Source: Bacteroidota bacterium (GTDB lineage Bacteria; Bacteroidota; Bacteroidia; Sphingobacteriales; Sphingobacteriaceae). From it: DNA of 14,047 bases. Made by a program: the position numbers and the translations under genes. Below the pieces are notes generated by a model. That model was not told where the DNA came from. It saw only the letters and a program-made list of their open reading frames with translations, and made no database searches. The stretch covers positions 1 to 14,047 of the forward strand of contig JABDBT010000069.1 of assembly GCA_013288465.1 (NCBI GenBank), read 5' to 3'. How positions within the stretch are numbered: the first letter of the stretch is position 1; each line of letters opens with the position of its first letter. Below are positions 13,632 through 14,047 of this stretch, piece by piece.

Positions 13632-14047
13632 ATGAAGGCATTTATTTTCGACCTTAATGGCACCATGATCAATGATATGGAATACCATACCAAAGCGTGG
13701 ATGAACCTATTAAATGACGAACTGGGCGGTAATTTTACATGGGGCGAAGTAAAGCAACAGATGTACGGCAAAAACCCCGAAGTATTGGTACGCATGTTTG
13801 GGCCGGGACGGTTTACCCTGGAAGAAATGAACCAATTATCGTACGCTAAGGAAGAACGCTACCAGCAGGAATATTTACCGCAATTACAGCTGCTACCGGG
13901 GTTAAATGAATTTTTAGAAAAGGCCTACGCAAAAGGTATCCCAATGGCTATCGGCTCGGCAGCTATACCTTTTAATATTGATTTTGTGTTGGATAATTTA
14001 AACATCCGCCATTATTTTAAAGCCATTATTAGCGCTGATGATGTGGT
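13632..14047 (+). CDS. HAD-superfamily hydrolase, beta-phosphoglucomutase-like, 3' end outside window
   Basis: The first 138 residues of a subfamily IA HAD enzyme; the frame is open to the window edge. Motif I is FDLNGTM (6-12). D7 is the phospho-accepting nucleophile, but the second acidic residue of the usual D-x-D is N9. A helical cap follows (about 15-90, YHTKAWMNLLNDELG), and motif II is MAIGSAA with S109. SADDV (134-138) would be the start of the later acidic region. Cap placement and the YHTKAW block resemble beta-phosphoglucomutase and sugar-phosphatase relatives, which act on sugar phosphates in the cytosol. Asn at the acid/base position should weaken classical phosphatase or mutase chemistry. 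'FDLNGTMI' versions exist in other Bacteroidota from memory, so it is probably a real subfamily rather than an error. Start is ATG with a -7 box 22 bases upstream. Confidence 0.85.
   Translation, partial: MKAFIFDLNGTMINDMEYHTKAWMNLLNDELGGNFTWGEVKQQMYGKNPEVLVRMFGPGRFTLEEMNQLSYAKEERYQQEYLPQLQLLPGLNEFLEKAYAKGIPMAIGSAAIPFNIDFVLDNLNIRHYFKAIISADDV

Noticed and set aside
13577..13795. Minus-strand 72-codon frame overlapping the HAD start
   Set aside because: It is antisense to a clearly conserved HAD coding region and its promoter; composition and content are not protein-like.

Overview
The window looks like ordinary chromosome from a Bacteroidota bacterium, most likely family Sphingobacteriaceae (Mucilaginibacter/Pedobacter type). 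The reasons are: genes lacking Shine-Dalgarno sequences; several promoters with the Bacteroidota -7 motif TAnnTTTG, one of them with a full TTTG-N19-TAAATTTG arrangement; a DUF2027-Smr protein; secreted enzymes with 'YAQ' or 'DAQ' signal-peptide ends; and many intergenic palindromic repeats of the kind scattered through such genomes. The genus is inference. Genes are mostly single units on both strands. No phage, IS transposase, CRISPR array, rRNA or tRNA gene was seen.

Layout. Positions 1-1569 (+) hold the 3' part of an exported CBM9/DOMON-like carbohydrate-binding protein and a short-chain dehydrogenase. Positions 1628-2256 (-) hold an AT-rich antitoxin/PIN-toxin pair overlapping by one base, behind the best promoter in the window. 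Positions 2353-4880 (-) hold two exported hydrolases, a sialate O-acetylesterase-like (SASA) enzyme and an S10 serine carboxypeptidase-like enzyme with a glycine-rich linker. Two hairpin elements, about 87 and 160 nt, lie upstream of these two genes. Positions 5250-8759 hold an LCM-type methyltransferase (+), an acyltransferase-3 membrane protein (-) and a GT-B glycosyltransferase (+), the last behind a 164-nt repeat and a leader hairpin. Positions 8837-10894 (-) hold a GNAT acetyltransferase, a cupin and a DUF2027-Smr protein. Positions 11242-13171 (-) hold a YtxH-like protein, a CspA-type cold-shock protein and a GAF-PAS sensor that stops after its histidine-bearing helix and lacks an ATPase domain. 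After a 460-nt AT-rich intergenic region with a tandem duplication and a four-segment, mutually exclusive stem-loop array, a HAD phosphatase/phosphomutase (+) with an unusual D-x-N motif runs off the end.

Functionally the window mixes glycan-related genes (CBM9-like, SASA esterase, acyltransferase, glycosyltransferase), small stress-type proteins (CspA, YtxH, toxin-antitoxin) and housekeeping accessory enzymes. I see no single multi-gene pathway. No convincing new defence or biosynthetic system is visible. The least-explained items are the stem-loop array at 13443-13520, the ATPase-less sensor and the cluster of intergenic palindromic elements.
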